Of a stretch of DNA of 64,000 bases, positions 63,495 to 64,000 are shown in pieces. Every line of letters starts with the position of its first letter. Position 1 is the stretch's first letter. This DNA comes from Pantoea sp. (GTDB lineage: Bacteria > Pseudomonadota > Gammaproteobacteria > Enterobacterales > Enterobacteriaceae), in NCBI RefSeq assembly GCF_028283705.1, contig NZ_JAPWKD010000015.1:62001-126000 (forward strand), in the 5' to 3' direction. The translations under genes and the position numbers were made by a program. The notes beneath the pieces were generated by a model. The model saw only the letters and a program-made list of their open reading frames with translations. It did not search any database and was not told the origin of the DNA.

Positions 63495-64000
63495 ATGTTA
63501 AAACGAATCAATGTAGTCACCAGCCTGATTGCCGTGTTGCTGGTATTTGGTGCTTTGCAGTTAATTTCTGGCGGGCTGTTCTGGTCTGCTTTACAAAAAG
63601 ATAAGGAGGCATTTGCTGTCGCACAGGTGTCCACCGACAACGTTGCGGCGATGAGTGATGCCTGGATTGAACTTAACCAGACACGCACGGTGCTGAACCG
63701 CGCGATGTTACGTATGCAGGGAAGTATGGCTGCGCAGACCAATGGCGGCCAGCTCAGTGCGCTTATCGCGCAAACGGAAAAACAACTTGATGCGGCGTCA
63801 GGCTATTTCCAGCGTTATTACAATCTGCCCGCAACGCCCGGTTTTCCGGTGGAACTGCGCGATCGGCTGGAGGCGGACTACGCGGCCTATAACGACGGCC
63901 TGAAAGCGATGCTGGAGCGGTTAAAAGCGGATGATTTGCAAGGCATGTTCGCGCAAAACATCGAAGCTAAACAGGTGAAGATGAAAGCCTCGTATGAGGT
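63495..64000 (+). CDS. Second methyl-accepting chemotaxis protein (N-terminal part)
   Basis: The frame is open to the window end (168 codons). MLKRINVVTSLIAVLLVFGALQLISGGLFW aligns with the start of the receptor at 61634 ([30 protein letters not shown]), and the periplasmic part continues to match (LNQTRTVLNRAMLRM versus [15 protein letters not shown]). A tandem duplicate with probably different ligand. GGGGA precedes the ATG. GTCGATAA at 63454 may be a sigma28 -10, but its -35 is poor. Confidence 0.93.
   Translation, partial: MLKRINVVTSLIAVLLVFGALQLISGGLFWSALQKDKEAFAVAQVSTDNVAAMSDAWIELNQTRTVLNRAMLRMQGSMAAQTNGGQLSALIAQTEKQLDAASGYFQRYYNLPATPGFPVELRDRLEADYAAYNDGLKAMLERLKADDLQGMFAQNIEAKQVKMKASYE

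Noticed and set aside
1..64000. CRISPR arrays, tRNA or rRNA genes, insertion sequences, prophage
   Set aside because: No regularly spaced repeats, cloverleaf-like sequences, transposase or phage genes were seen on either strand.

Overview
The window reads as chromosome of an enterobacterium. FlhD/FlhC, MotA/MotB, CheA/CheW, DcuS/DcuR, UmuD/UmuC, OtsB/OtsA, GhrA, YcdX, YcdY and TreA all have lengths and motifs close to the Escherichia coli proteins, but the gene order and accessory content differ. The mixture fits the Erwiniaceae (Pantoea/Erwinia-like); that genus-level guess is inference. No rRNA, tRNA, CRISPR array, transposase, integrase or replication origin was seen.

Layout. 1-3.7 kb: tail of a sugar ABC permease, a split transketolase and an FGGY kinase, a pentose-type catabolic operon (apulose is a candidate substrate). 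3.7-18.5 kb: mostly single genes: c-di-GMP flagellar brake ycgR with a sigma28 promoter, a YeaQ/YmgE membrane protein, a Fur-boxed siderophore receptor, treA, ghrA-ycdX-ycdY, a CoA transferase, an EamA exporter, a glutamine amidotransferase, a methyltransferase, an aldehyde dehydrogenase and an arylsulfotransferase-like protein.

18.5-31.1 kb is the most unusual part. A self-contained catabolic cluster holds an amino-acid-type ABC importer, a flavoprotein dehydrogenase, an SDR with Phe at the catalytic Tyr position, a luciferase-like monooxygenase, a Rieske oxygenase with Glu at the bridging position, an aldo/keto reductase, a type III glutamine-synthetase-like ligase, a MetX-like hydrolase, a DUF3830 protein and an unrecognised protein. 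A TetR regulator sits inside it. Five copies of a palindrome (TTAATTAATCAGTTAATTAA and close variants) lie in its regulatory gaps, and two transcription units have strong sigma54 -24/-12 elements. I read this as an inducible, nitrogen-limitation-controlled pathway for an amine- or amino-acid-like compound. Its substrate is unknown to me.

31.2-41.4 kb is an anaerobic C4-dicarboxylate module: class I fumarase, DASS transporter, a 925-aa soluble NADH:fumarate reductase of the Klebsiella type (OYE-like + FMN_bind + FAD domains), a cytoplasmic ApbE flavin transferase and DcuR/DcuS, with a perfect FNR box in the central divergent gap. 41.4-43.2 kb: msrA, a flavin reductase-like protein and a P-loop kinase.

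43.2-52.4 kb: umuC and umuD lie about 7.5 kb apart, each with its own LexA box. Between them are a three-gene operon of two dynamin-like P-loop GTPases plus a membrane-anchored coiled-coil protein (a candidate undescribed membrane or defence system) and an NrtA/SsuA-type ABC transporter with a sigma54-like promoter. 52.5-55 kb: otsBA with a sigmaS-type promoter. 55-64 kb: flagellar master regulator flhDC with a CRP site and long leader, motAB, cheAW and two tandem chemoreceptors, the second cut by the window end. A dispersed intergenic palindrome with core GTAGCGGCGCGATTT occurs at least four times, with a diverged relative at a fifth place.
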